Assembly: GCA_951800685.1 (NCBI GenBank)
Contig: CATOJY010000002.1
Location: forward strand, 80,878-144,877
Length of the DNA: 64,000 nt
Direction: 5' to 3'
Source of the DNA: an uncultured Lachnospiraceae bacterium
Lineage (GTDB): Bacteria; Bacillota; Clostridia; Lachnospirales; Lachnospiraceae
Positions 1 to 9,167 of this stretch are shown one piece after another; position 1 is the stretch's first letter, and each line of letters starts with the position of its first letter. Position numbers and translations under genes: made by a program. Under the pieces are notes generated by a model. It saw only the letters and a list, made by a program, of their open reading frames with translations. It was not told the DNA's origin and searched no databases.

Positions 1-1
1 T

Positions 2-622
2 GCGCTTGAAGCGGAGAAAATACAGCTTCCAGAGGGATTTGCTGCTGGAAGAACGATCGGAATCAATGTCAGTCCAATGATTGTCCGACATGAAAAAATT
101 GATGGAATTACACTTGATAATTACCGGAAACTAATAGAACATATCTTACAGACTACGGAGGATTGCGTGGCGCTGATTCCGCATGTCATGTGGAACTATA
201 ATGACGACAGGCTGACGCTGCAGGAACTTTATAGAGGATTTGAGGCTAATGAGAGGGTACTGCTCTTCCCGGATCTGTCCTGTCAGAAACTGAAATATAT
301 CATTTCCCAGTGTAAAGCTTTCATAGGTGCAAGGACCCATGCGACCATTGCAGCTTATTCGAGCTGTGTGCCTACGCTTGTGGTGGGGTATTCTGTGAAA
401 GCCAGAGGGATAGCGAGAGATCTGTTTGGGACAGAAGATAAATATGTCCTGCCGGTGCAGGCGCTGGAAAATCCACAGGAATTGATTCAGGCATATGACT
501 GGATGATGGAGCGGGAGGGAGAGATCCGCGACAGACTTAAGGCAGTTATGCCAGCGTACTGTGCCAGGGCGAAAGCGGCAGGTGATGAGATCCGCAAAAT
601 CTGGGCGGAATGTCATGTGTAG
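2..622 (+). CDS. Polysaccharide pyruvyl transferase, C-terminal part (5' end outside window)
   Basis: The frame is open from base 2, so the gene begins left of the window; the first ATG at 77 is internal. Family knowledge: these enzymes (CsaB/WcaK type) move pyruvate from phosphoenolpyruvate to a sugar, making a ketal on a surface glycan in the cytoplasm. Visible family signs are GINVSP near the window edge, ALIPHV about 30 residues into the ATG-started part, and the C-terminal IGARTHATIAAYSS block with a downstream GYSVKARGIARDLFG segment, typical of the GT-B-like C-domain. It is followed by the flippase gene, in line with polymer synthesis. The start, N-domain and upstream promoter cannot be judged. 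Confidence 0.85.
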   Translation, partial: ALEAEKIQLPEGFAAGRTIGINVSPMIVRHEKIDGITLDNYRKLIEHILQTTEDCVALIPHVMWNYNDDRLTLQELYRGFEANERVLLFPDLSCQKLKYIISQCKAFIGARTHATIAAYSSCVPTLVVGYSVKARGIARDLFGTEDKYVLPVQALENPQELIQAYDWMMEREGEIRDRLKAVMPAYCARAKAAGDEIRKIWAECHV

Positions 623-718
623 GGATAAGAGATCACAGGAGAGGAAACACTGGGCAAGGCAGTAAACAGGCATGCTGCATGAGGGATCAATGCGGCGGAT
701 CAAGTGAAAGGCAACCGG

Positions 719-2251
719 ATGGGCAGAGTTAAACAAGCTGAGAAGAATATCTTCTTTGGTTATATCAGTAATTTCATAATCCTGGCGGTGGGACTTTTAC
801 AGAGAGATGTGTTCATCAGGACGCTGGGAAAGACCCTTCTGGGGGTCAACAGCCTGTATACGGATATCTTAAGTATGCTTTCCCTGGCAGAGCTGGGGAT
901 TGGGAGTGCTTTAAATTACAGCCTCTATAAGCCGGTTGCCCAGGGGGATCAGGAAAAAATCAAGTCCTATATGCGGCTGTACCGGACAGCCTATATGGCG
1001 ATCGCGGGGGTCATAGCGGTGATCGGCCTTGCGCTTGTTCCTTTTTTGCCTTATCTGATCAAGGAAAGCGAGAGGGGCGCGATATCAGGCAGGGAACTGA
1101 CGATCTATTATCTGATCTTTCTCTTTAATACGGTAAGTACTTACTTTGTGGCCTACAAGTATAGTCTGGCCAATGCGCAGCAGCGTAATTATATACAGAC
1201 GAACATCGCGACGATCACTAAGATCGCCACAGTGCTTGCGCAGATCATTGTGCTGTATGTGACGAAAAATTTTCTGCTGTATCTGTTAATCCAGGCAGCC
1301 GTAGAATTGGTACAGAAGATTTTTGTGAGTCTTTATTTTAATAGACTCTATCCCTACCTGCGGGATAAGAATATCCGAAAACTGGAAAAGCAGGAGACAG
1401 ATGTTGTCATCACGAAGACGAAGGCGCTGATGTTCCATAAGATCGGAGATGTGGCGAGGTTGTCTACGGATACAGTGATTATTACCTGGTTTATGAATGT
1501 GGACTGGGTAGGGATCGTAGGCAATTATACGATGATTATCACCTATGCAGTGAACTTTATCAGTGTGATTTTTAATTCGGTGATCTCAGGATTCGGCAAT
1601 CTGGTGGCTACGGAGTCCAAGGAGAAGCAGCATGCCATGTTTAAGGTGTACCGGTTCTTCGCCTGCTGGTTGTATGGATTTGCAGCGGTCGGGTTTTGGC
1701 TGCTTCTGACGCCGCTTATTGTGGGAATCTGGTTAGATGAGAGCTGGCGGTTGGGACAGACAGTGTTGACATTGATCCTGGTGGATCTGTATTTTAAGGG
1801 CGGCAGAACTGTGCTGGTCAATTTCAAGATTGCGGCGGGAGTTTTTGAACAGGATAGATATCTTTCCCTGATCCAGGGAATCGTGAATCTGGTGCTGTCA
1901 ATCATAGGAATTCAGTATATTGGCCTTGCAGGTGTCTATGTGGGCACAGTAGTGTCCGGGGTGATGGCCAATCTGATCCAGCCGGTGATTGTATACAGAG
2001 ACTGCTTTGGGAGACGTGCGTGGTCCTACTTTGCGGATTCCGTGAAGTATATTGGGGTGATTGCGGCAGTGGCAGCAGCCATGGTGCCAGTGAAACATCT
2101 GGTGATGGGAGAGGTGAATCTGATTACCTTTGCCGGGATGGCGCTGATCATCACATTCGTTTATAATGCGGCATTTGTGCTGGTATTTAGGCGAACGGAA
2201 GAGTTTAGTTATCTGTGGGCGCTGGTGAAGGGAAAGTTATGGAGAAGTTGA
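719..2251 (+). CDS. Wzx-type oligosaccharide flippase (MOP superfamily)
   Basis: About 510 residues with a dozen or more hydrophobic segments, starting with a short basic N-terminus (GRVKQAEKN) and a membrane span ending in LLQRDVFIRTLGKTLLGVNSLYTDIL, the usual start of Firmicutes Wzx proteins. Family role: flips lipid-linked repeat units across the cytoplasmic membrane before polymerisation. I prefer ATG 719, with AAAGG at 707-711 seven bases upstream; an in-frame GTG at 704 has no ribosome site. It sits four genes upstream of nothing else of its class, but two ABC-type flippases occur later in the window, so more than one export route is encoded. Specificity cannot be read from sequence. 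Confidence 0.88.
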   Translation: MGRVKQAEKNIFFGYISNFIILAVGLLQRDVFIRTLGKTLLGVNSLYTDILSMLSLAELGIGSALNYSLYKPVAQGDQEKIKSYMRLYRTAYMAIAGVIAVIGLALVPFLPYLIKESERGAISGRELTIYYLIFLFNTVSTYFVAYKYSLANAQQRNYIQTNIATITKIATVLAQIIVLYVTKNFLLYLLIQAAVELVQKIFVSLYFNRLYPYLRDKNIRKLEKQETDVVITKTKALMFHKIGDVARLSTDTVIITWFMNVDWVGIVGNYTMIITYAVNFISVIFNSVISGFGNLVATESKEKQHAMFKVYRFFACWLYGFAAVGFWLLLTPLIVGIWLDESWRLGQTVLTLILVDLYFKGGRTVLVNFKIAAGVFEQDRYLSLIQGIVNLVLSIIGIQYIGLAGVYVGTVVSGVMANLIQPVIVYRDCFGRRAWSYFADSVKYIGVIAAVAAAMVPVKHLVMGEVNLITFAGMALIITFVYNAAFVLVFRRTEEFSYLWALVKGKLWRS

Positions 2252-2284
2252 GTGATATCATAGCAGTTTAAGGGAAATATAAGG

Positions 2285-3451
2285 ATGGGACAAATGGATA
2301 AAAGAATCTTAATGGATACGGCTTGCCAGGATCTGTTGACTTATGGAATCTGGGATGGAAAGCACAGACTTAAGTATCTGATCAAGAAGTATGGACTGCG
2401 CCGCACGGAGGCGCCGCAGGATCTGATCTTCTGGCCTACCGGACTGTTGGCTGCAGGCCTGTGGCAGTGCCGGCAGGAGATAGAGGAAAGAAGACATGAC
2501 AGGAAAGATGTAGAAGAGCAGTCTGTGAAAGGCGGGGGAGGGGATGCCCAGGGCGGACAGGAAGCATATGATGGCCGGCAGGGGTCAGCAGGGATTGAAT
2601 GGACGCTGATGCGCTATTATGGCAGATGGCTTGAGAAAGGCAGCAAGATCCTATGGCTGGATGATCTGCTGGCGGGTGAGACACTGTTAAATCTGTGTGA
2701 GACCTATAGAAAAAAGAAAGAGGACAATGATTTCATAAATGAAAGGACTGTGGAAAGCTATCGTCAGGCAGTGGAAAAATTGGCGGAATTCGCACTTGCC
2801 TATCCAACTGACGAGGCAGGCAGTTTCCCCTATCGGGAGGCGCAGAAGAATGGTTATATCTTTGCAGATTCTATTGGACTGGCATGTCCCTTCCTGTACC
2901 AATATGGAGTAATCTATGATAAAAAGGAGACTATGGAACTGGCGGTGAAGCAGATTGTTAATTTCCTGGCCTACGGCATGGATGATACCACTGGGCTTCC
3001 TTATCATGGTTACCGGATCAAAGATGACTGTAAGTACGGCATTATAGGATGGGGAAGGGCAGTGGGATGGCTGTTACGTGGTATGATAGGATGTATGACA
3101 ACGGCTTACGGCGCGGAGCGGCTTACGGATTCTTATGTGGGAATAGTCGATGCAGCGCTGGCATTCCAGCGAAAGGACGGCTATTTTTCCTGGCAGATGC
3201 AGGCGGTAGAAGGGCCGGCGGATACTTCTGCAACGGGCATGATCTGCGCTGCAGTAAAAAAGGGGATCTCTCTTGGCATTTTGCAGGATCAGAAATATGA
3301 ACAGGCGCTGCAGGCAGGCAGAAGCGCGATCGAGAAATCCGTCCGGGACGGCAGAGTCTATGACTGCTCTGGGGAATGTGAAGGATTTGGGCAGTACCCG
3401 CAGCGGTATGGCGCGTATCCCTGGGCACTTGGGCCGGCACTGATGTTGTAA
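2285..3451 (+). CDS. GH88/GH105-like unsaturated glucuronyl/rhamnogalacturonyl hydrolase homologue
   Basis: 388 residues, the usual size of the family, with an alpha/alpha-barrel pattern. Seen: FADSIGLACPFL, whose Asp (D195) fits the catalytic Asp position, GWGRAVGWLLRGM, DTSATGM and the terminal YPWALGPALML, all recurring GH88/105 blocks. Known members hydrate the 4,5-unsaturated uronic residue left by polysaccharide lyases. No signal peptide is visible, so the protein should be cytoplasmic. Residues about 75-105 are a polar, Gly/Asp/Gln-rich insertion not expected in the core fold. Placement between a flippase and a polymerase is odd for a catabolic enzyme; it could process or recycle a polymer intermediate. 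Start 2285 is used; ATG 2294 is nearly as good. Confidence 0.75.
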   Translation: MGQMDKRILMDTACQDLLTYGIWDGKHRLKYLIKKYGLRRTEAPQDLIFWPTGLLAAGLWQCRQEIEERRHDRKDVEEQSVKGGGGDAQGGQEAYDGRQGSAGIEWTLMRYYGRWLEKGSKILWLDDLLAGETLLNLCETYRKKKEDNDFINERTVESYRQAVEKLAEFALAYPTDEAGSFPYREAQKNGYIFADSIGLACPFLYQYGVIYDKKETMELAVKQIVNFLAYGMDDTTGLPYHGYRIKDDCKYGIIGWGRAVGWLLRGMIGCMTTAYGAERLTDSYVGIVDAALAFQRKDGYFSWQMQAVEGPADTSATGMICAAVKKGISLGILQDQKYEQALQAGRSAIEKSVRDGRVYDCSGECEGFGQYPQRYGAYPWALGPALML

Positions 3452-3467
3452 GGAAAGGCAGCAGAGA

Positions 3468-5069
3468 ATGAACAAATCTATCAAAAAGACAGCATTTAAG
3501 AACAAAATAGAAGTGACATGGGAAGAGGCATGTTATTTTGGTTTCTTTGTGTTACTGTCGCTTACCAAAGGCCTGGGACTTTATGAGGGACAGAAACTGT
3601 TTGAACTGCTGGTTCTTCCGGCGTTTGTGTTTGCCCTTGTGAAACTGGCGATCACGCCTTACACGAAAAGACAATGGGTTGTGCAGATTCTTCTTCTGCT
3701 CCTTGTGGCTATTGTGTACTATAACTCCAGGGAAAGAGGGATTCTTTTCTTAAGTTTTACGGTACTTGGCATGAAAAATATTTCGGTGAAGAAGGTATTC
3801 CATGTGGGGTTGTGGGTATGGTCTGCCTGTGCCGTCTTTCTAAGTATCTTCTCATTCCTTCGCATAGAGCATACGGTGTACCGGGTACATGCTAAGCTGG
3901 GGCTGGGGCATATCTTCCGCTGGAGTCTGGGATTCAGTCATCCCAATATTCTGCACATTACTTATATGGCGCTTTGCGCCTTCCTTCTCTATGAGTTGGG
4001 GGAGAATTATAAATGCAGACATTTTATAGTCCTGATGGCGGGCAATCTGCTGGTATTTTTCTATTCGATCAGTTATACCGGTTTCGGGATCGTGACGGTT
4101 TTGTTGGCGGGTGCGCTGTATGTGCGGTTTCGGCCGCGGTTTGGCATCGTGGAGAAAGCGCTGGCGAATCTGGTACTGCCGGTCTGCCTGGTCCTGTCGT
4201 TCGTCCTGCCTTTCTTTATCAATGGAAACCGGTATTCCCGCATGATACAGAAGTTAAATTTTATACTGAATACGAGGATCTGGCTGGCAGAGCAGTTCCT
4301 AAAGTCAGAATACCGGAGTCTTTTCGGGGCTGATATTTCGAAAGTAGTAAAGTCATCTATGACTATGGACAATTCCTATGTGTGGGGCTATATTAATTAT
4401 GGTCTGGTCTTTTTTGTGATTCTGATAGCGGGGTATTTTGTCCTGTTGTTTTATGATACCCATAGACAGCGCACCAGGGAGTTAGTCATTCTGGTATGTT
4501 TCCTGGGAGCAGGATGGACGGAACCGTTGTTGTTTAACACTTCTTTCAAGAATGTTACGCTGCTCTTTCTTGGAAGCTTGCTGTTTTTGCAGAAAGGCGG
4601 GGCAAAGGAATACTGTCTTTTCCCCAAAATGCAAGGAAACGTCGAGATTCCCCTGGCGGGGATTCCAGACAAAATGGCAGCGAGAGCTGCTGAGATCTGG
4701 AAGGGCAGTAAGAAGAAAGTTTTGTGTCTGGCAGTGATGGGAGCGGCAGCAGGATTCCTTCTTTGCGGTGTGTTTTATAGAGCGCCGGAAGGGTATGTGG
4801 TACCCCGTCATTATACGGATGGGCTGGAGGAAGATTCCGTGTATTTAACCAGTGAAGAGGATTCGGTCTATACGGGATGGAAGGTTATGAATTATGTGGA
4901 CGAGAAGACGCCGATGCAGCTTGTGCAGGGCAAGGCGGTGGCATTAGAGACAGCTAGATATTACGTGGGCAGTGGATTGATCTGTGGTTTCTTCGCCGGC
5001 ATGGGCAGCATTCTGTATTGTGGGCTTACCGGCAGAAAAAGAGGCAGTCTGAGCAATGGCAGCGTGTGA
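3468..5069 (+). CDS. Wzy-like polysaccharide polymerase / O-antigen ligase family membrane protein
   Basis: 533 residues with about ten to twelve membrane spans. The segment around residues 145-165 (RWSLGFSHPNILH) matches the conserved HPN region seen in many Gram-positive Wzy proteins, and a long extracytoplasmic loop around residues 255-305 carries charged residues (NTRIWLAEQFL). Role by family: joins flipped repeat units on the outer face. Beyond residue about 410 there is an added tail with a hydrophobic span near 425-445, a polar stretch and another span near 505-525; this tail is not part of the usual polymerase. ATG 3468 follows AAAGGC. Position next to Wzx supports a Wzx/Wzy pathway. 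Ligase activity is an alternative. Confidence 0.75.
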   Translation: MNKSIKKTAFKNKIEVTWEEACYFGFFVLLSLTKGLGLYEGQKLFELLVLPAFVFALVKLAITPYTKRQWVVQILLLLLVAIVYYNSRERGILFLSFTVLGMKNISVKKVFHVGLWVWSACAVFLSIFSFLRIEHTVYRVHAKLGLGHIFRWSLGFSHPNILHITYMALCAFLLYELGENYKCRHFIVLMAGNLLVFFYSISYTGFGIVTVLLAGALYVRFRPRFGIVEKALANLVLPVCLVLSFVLPFFINGNRYSRMIQKLNFILNTRIWLAEQFLKSEYRSLFGADISKVVKSSMTMDNSYVWGYINYGLVFFVILIAGYFVLLFYDTHRQRTRELVILVCFLGAGWTEPLLFNTSFKNVTLLFLGSLLFLQKGGAKEYCLFPKMQGNVEIPLAGIPDKMAARAAEIWKGSKKKVLCLAVMGAAAGFLLCGVFYRAPEGYVVPRHYTDGLEEDSVYLTSEEDSVYTGWKVMNYVDEKTPMQLVQGKAVALETARYYVGSGLICGFFAGMGSILYCGLTGRKRGSLSNGSV

Positions 5070-5143
5070 TGGGCAGCTAGGCTGTCCCATAGACAAGCTC
5101 TCTGGAGATGAGCAAAGTATTTGGAAGAGCATAGGTGGAGAGG

Positions 5144-7171
5144 ATGAACAAAGAAGAACTGCAATATTGCAAAATACTGAAGACAAACATCAACGTGACA
5201 AATATGGATAAGACAGTTTCCTATATTACAAATAATCTGGAAGCGTTGAAAGGGAACTATATCTGTGTGTCCAATGTGCATACTACGGTGATGGCTTTTC
5301 GGGATGAGGCGTACCGTAAGGTGCAGAACAGCGCTGCGATGGCTCTGCCGGATGGACAGCCGCTTGCGATCACCAGCCGGAGGCGGGGATATACCCATGC
5401 AGAGCGTGTACCGGGACCGGATCTGATGCCGGCGATCCTGCAGCTTTCCCAGGAGAAAGGTTACAGCCATTATTTCTATGGCAGTACAGAGTATACTTTG
5501 GAAAAGCTGCGGGTGTCTTTGCTGCAGAAATATCCGGCGCTTAAGATCGCAGGTATGTATGCGCCGCCGTTCCGTAAATTGACGGACGAAGAGGACGAAG
5601 AGGTCGTTCGCAGGATCAATGAAAGCGGCGCAGATTTCGTGTGGGTTGCGCTGGGGGCGCCCAAACAGGAGAAATGGATGTATGAACACAAAAACAGGGT
5701 GGGTGGCCTGATGATCGGTGTCGGGGCGGCTTTTGATTTCCTGGCTGGAACGGTGAAACGTGCTCCGGAATGGATGCAGCGTTTCTGTATGGAATGGGTC
5801 TTCCGGATTAGCCAGGATCCCAGACGCATGCTGCCTCGTTATCTCAATACTAATTTTGCTTTTGTCTATCATACGAGCAGAGAGGCAAGGGAAATGCGCC
5901 GCAGGAAGAGGGCAGGCGTGCCAGCAGCAGGAAATAACACAGGAAAGCCGGCGGAAAACAGCGCCAAAGACCATGGGCCTCATGCTAGAAGAGACCATGC
6001 GCCGGATGGCAGTAAGCGAGCAAGACTGGCCAAAGATGCGTTGCGTATCGCTATGATTGGGCACAAGCGCATTCCGTCCAGGGAAGGCGGTGTGGAAATC
6101 GTGGTGGAAGAGCTGGCGGTACGGCTGGCGGCCAGGGGTCATTACGTGGATGCCTATAACCGTTATGGGCATCATGTGTCCGGTAAGAAATATGATGAGG
6201 AATATGGCTGGAAAGGCAGGAAATTCTATAAGGGAGTCAGAGTCTATATTATACCGACTTTCAGGACAAGCAAGCTGAATGCGATTGTCTATAGTTTTCT
6301 GGCGACGCTTAGGGCATTGTTTGGCAGGTATGATGTGATCCATTATCATGCAGAGGGGCCTTGCGCTATGCTGTGGATCCCGAAACTTTTTCACAAAAAG
6401 GTTGTTGTGACAATCCATGGATTGGACTGGCAGAGAGCAAAATGGGGAAATTTCGCCTCTTATGTTATTAAATTCGGGGAAAAGATGGCCGCAAAATATG
6501 CAGATGAAGTGATTGTCTTGTCTGAGAATGTACGGCAGTACTTTGCAGATACGTATCACAGAGAGGTTACCTATATCCCTAATGGTATTGGCAGGCCAGA
6601 GCAGAAAGAGCCGCAGATGATCACAGAAAAATACGGGCTTAAGAAAGAAGGATACTTCCTGTCCCTTGGAAGAATTGTGCCGGAAAAGGGAGTGCATTAT
6701 CTGATCGAAGCCTTTTCGAAGCTGGACACGGATAAGAAGCTGGTGATCGCAGGCGGCAACAGTCATGCGGTAGAGTATATGGATCAGATTCACCGGATGG
6801 CTGCGTTAGATGAGAGAGTCATCATGACAGATTTTGTACAGGGACAGATTCTGGAGGAATTATATTCCAATGCCTATGCGTTTGTCCTGCCGAGTGATGT
6901 AGAGGGAATGGCGCTGACGCTGCTTGAGGCCATGAGTTATGGGGATTGCTGCCTTGTGAGTGATATCTGTGAAAATACAGAAGTGGTGGAAGAGAATGCG
7001 TTGATCTTCCGTAAAGGGGATGTGAAAGATTTGCAGAGGAAGCTGGAAGATTTGCTGGTACATCCAGAGAAAGTGGAGGAATACGGCAGCCGGAGTGCAG
7101 ACTTTATCTGTGGGAAGTATAACTGGGACGATGTAGTGGATGAGACAATTCAGATCTATCGAAAGAAGTAA
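5144..7171 (+). CDS. Fusion of WecG/TagA/CpsF (GT26) and GT4 (DUF1972-type) glycosyltransferases
   Basis: 675 residues with two enzymes in one chain. Residues 1 to about 255 are a GT26 domain: LPDGQPL at 68-74, the conserved GPDLM at 91-95 and LGAPKQEKWM at 170-179, ending in a basic tail. A low-complexity linker (about 257-298) leads to a GT4 domain starting RIAMIGHKRIPSREGGVE near 301, the DUF1972-type N-terminus, with EVIVLSENV, a YIPNG loop and the donor-site EGMALTLLEAM block. GT26 enzymes add the second sugar to a lipid-diphosphate-sugar; the GT4 half would add the next one. ATG 5144 has AGGTGG five bases upstream; GTG 5135 overlaps that site. No stop or frame change lies in the linker. 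Confidence 0.88.
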   Translation: MNKEELQYCKILKTNINVTNMDKTVSYITNNLEALKGNYICVSNVHTTVMAFRDEAYRKVQNSAAMALPDGQPLAITSRRRGYTHAERVPGPDLMPAILQLSQEKGYSHYFYGSTEYTLEKLRVSLLQKYPALKIAGMYAPPFRKLTDEEDEEVVRRINESGADFVWVALGAPKQEKWMYEHKNRVGGLMIGVGAAFDFLAGTVKRAPEWMQRFCMEWVFRISQDPRRMLPRYLNTNFAFVYHTSREAREMRRRKRAGVPAAGNNTGKPAENSAKDHGPHARRDHAPDGSKRARLAKDALRIAMIGHKRIPSREGGVEIVVEELAVRLAARGHYVDAYNRYGHHVSGKKYDEEYGWKGRKFYKGVRVYIIPTFRTSKLNAIVYSFLATLRALFGRYDVIHYHAEGPCAMLWIPKLFHKKVVVTIHGLDWQRAKWGNFASYVIKFGEKMAAKYADEVIVLSENVRQYFADTYHREVTYIPNGIGRPEQKEPQMITEKYGLKKEGYFLSLGRIVPEKGVHYLIEAFSKLDTDKKLVIAGGNSHAVEYMDQIHRMAALDERVIMTDFVQGQILEELYSNAYAFVLPSDVEGMALTLLEAMSYGDCCLVSDICENTEVVEENALIFRKGDVKDLQRKLEDLLVHPEKVEEYGSRSADFICGKYNWDDVVDETIQIYRKK

Positions 7172-7239
7172 GAAGACAGGTTCTGAAACGAATATAGGAA
7201 TTTAGATAGCAAGATAGAGGTAAGACGAAACATTTCAGA

Positions 7240-9117
7240 ATGGAAGAAAAGATGCGTAAAAGAAATTATCTGCTCCTGATGCTTGTGCTGTTTCTGGGAT
7301 TAGGACTGCTGTATGGGAATCAGGTAAGAAGAAACAGAGTGTATTTAAAAATCGACGACAGTGGACCTTATGTCAGCATCAATCAGGAAAACAGCGTTAA
7401 CAGGATCGACTTGTGGCAGGAGGAAGAAGGTGGGAAAGCCTATTTCTTTCTTCCCTCCTGTGTCAGATCGCCCATGGTGAGAGTAAGGGGGCTGGAAGAC
7501 AATACCATACGGATCGATGGTAAACTGTATGCAGAGGGAGATAGTTTCCGTTGGGAGGAAGAACGGGAGTATCAGATGCAGTTTATAGGGGATGCCTATG
7601 AAGTGCGCACGTATGCGGTAACCTTTATGCGATCGGCCAATATTCCGGCAGTTTTTATCCATACGGATAGTGGCAGCATGGAATATCTGAATGCAGACAA
7701 GGAAAATGAGGAGACGGGTGAGATCTGTATTGTGAGAGGAGACGGCAATACAGAATATCAGGGAAAGCTTGAAAGAATATCAGGACGTGGAAACTCAACA
7801 TGGAATTATGAGAAAAAGCCATATGCCTTGAAATTAACAGAGAAATCCCCCTTGTGCGGACTGGACCGGAGCGACCGGTGGCGTTTGTTAGCGCTCTGGC
7901 GTGAAGGAAGTAAGATGGACAATAAGATCGCTATGGACTTAGCACAGGAGATGGGAATGGCATACAGCACCCAGGGGGTATGGGTGGACTTATATTTGAA
8001 TGGAGAATATACTGGGTGTTATCTTTTGACAGAGTCTGTCAGCGTGGGAGAAGGAAGGGTAGACATCTATGATTTAGAAAAAGATAACAAGAGATATAAT
8101 AAGGATATTGACAGTGCTGTTCCATATCAAGAAGAAAATAACAAGGGATATTTAATAGAGAATGGAGACGATATTACAGGCGGTTATCTGATTGAGAAGG
8201 ACCATCCGAAGCATTATCAAGTGGAAGCGAATGGTTTTGTGACTTCAGTCGGAAATCAGTTTACGATCAATGCTCCGAAACATACGTCTAAGGAACAGGT
8301 AGAATATATACAGAGTTGTGTGGAAAACATTGAGCAGATGGTGCGGGCTGGCGATCCGCAGATTTGGGAATATTTGGATCTGGACAGTTTTGCCAGAAGA
8401 TTTCTTTTGGAGGAAGTAGTACTCAATACAGATGCAGGACTCACCAGCATGTTTTTTTATAAGGAGCAAGGTGACGGAAAACTCTACTCCGGTCCTATGT
8501 GGGATTATGACAATTCTCTGGGAGAACGCAATTCTGACAGTGAGGCAGGATATGATTATACGCTATCCATTGTAGAGACTACGGAGAATGCGTCGAATGT
8601 AATAAACTGGTATGCAAAATTGTATCAGAACCCGCAGCTGCAGCAGCGTGTGGTGGAAGAGTATGAGAGGATGCTTCCTTTCTTCGAGGAGCTGTTAGAG
8701 AGCGGGATTGACGAATATGCAGAATGGATCGGGGCATCTCTTAGGATGGACAGTGTCTTATGGGCGGACAAGAATATTAAAGGGGATTCCACTGGGAAAT
8801 ATCCAGAATATGCAGCAAATATTAAGTATCTGAAATATTTTATTGCCAAAAGGCTGAATTGGCTTTGTGAGCGGTGGGGTGTCGCGCATGAAGAATTCCA
8901 GGTGCCTTCTAATGGCCAGATGCATACGGTCACCTTTGCAAATTATGAGGGTGTGATCGATACGATGGAGATTATGGATGGTACAGAGCTGGAGAATCCG
9001 TTGGAATACGATGAAAGCATGTATCAGGGGTGGACAGACGAATATACAGGAGAGAGGTATAGGAGACAGATCCCGATCTATGCAGACACGGTGTTCTATA
9101 ATGCGAAGTGGGAGTAG
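7240..9117 (+). CDS. Membrane-anchored CotH-family protein with C-terminal InlB-B-like repeat
   Basis: 625 residues. A basic start and one hydrophobic span (about residues 9-25) anchor it with the main part outside. The CotH core shows GRGNSTW followed by KKPYALKL, the NGEYTGCYLLTE strand, and GPMWDYDNSLG, the acidic motif expected to bind metal/nucleotide in CotH kinases. The last 60 residues (VTFANYEG ... YQGW ... YNAKW) look like a degenerate InlB B-repeat. CotH of Bacillus is a protein kinase of spore coat proteins; what an extracytoplasmic version does in a glycan locus is unknown. A paralogue lies at 19756. ATG 7252 is an alternative start with GGAAG just upstream. Confidence 0.85.
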   Translation: MEEKMRKRNYLLLMLVLFLGLGLLYGNQVRRNRVYLKIDDSGPYVSINQENSVNRIDLWQEEEGGKAYFFLPSCVRSPMVRVRGLEDNTIRIDGKLYAEGDSFRWEEEREYQMQFIGDAYEVRTYAVTFMRSANIPAVFIHTDSGSMEYLNADKENEETGEICIVRGDGNTEYQGKLERISGRGNSTWNYEKKPYALKLTEKSPLCGLDRSDRWRLLALWREGSKMDNKIAMDLAQEMGMAYSTQGVWVDLYLNGEYTGCYLLTESVSVGEGRVDIYDLEKDNKRYNKDIDSAVPYQEENNKGYLIENGDDITGGYLIEKDHPKHYQVEANGFVTSVGNQFTINAPKHTSKEQVEYIQSCVENIEQMVRAGDPQIWEYLDLDSFARRFLLEEVVLNTDAGLTSMFFYKEQGDGKLYSGPMWDYDNSLGERNSDSEAGYDYTLSIVETTENASNVINWYAKLYQNPQLQQRVVEEYERMLPFFEELLESGIDEYAEWIGASLRMDSVLWADKNIKGDSTGKYPEYAANIKYLKYFIAKRLNWLCERWGVAHEEFQVPSNGQMHTVTFANYEGVIDTMEIMDGTELENPLEYDESMYQGWTDEYTGERYRRQIPIYADTVFYNAKWE

Positions 9118-9167
9118 TTCTTCCTTCGTCTGCAGATGCACAGAATGAAAAAGGCGTGGTTATAAAG

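Noticed and set aside
5910..6050. Frameshift or assembly join explaining the GT26-GT4 fusion
   Set aside because: The frame is continuous through the linker with no homopolymer run, and the low-complexity charged composition fits a natural linker.
4961..6793. A 610-codon open frame on the minus strand opposite the GT26-GT4 gene
   Set aside because: No ribosome site, His/Cys/Pro-rich composition with no family motifs, and it lies wholly opposite clear coding regions; a shadow of plus-strand codon use.
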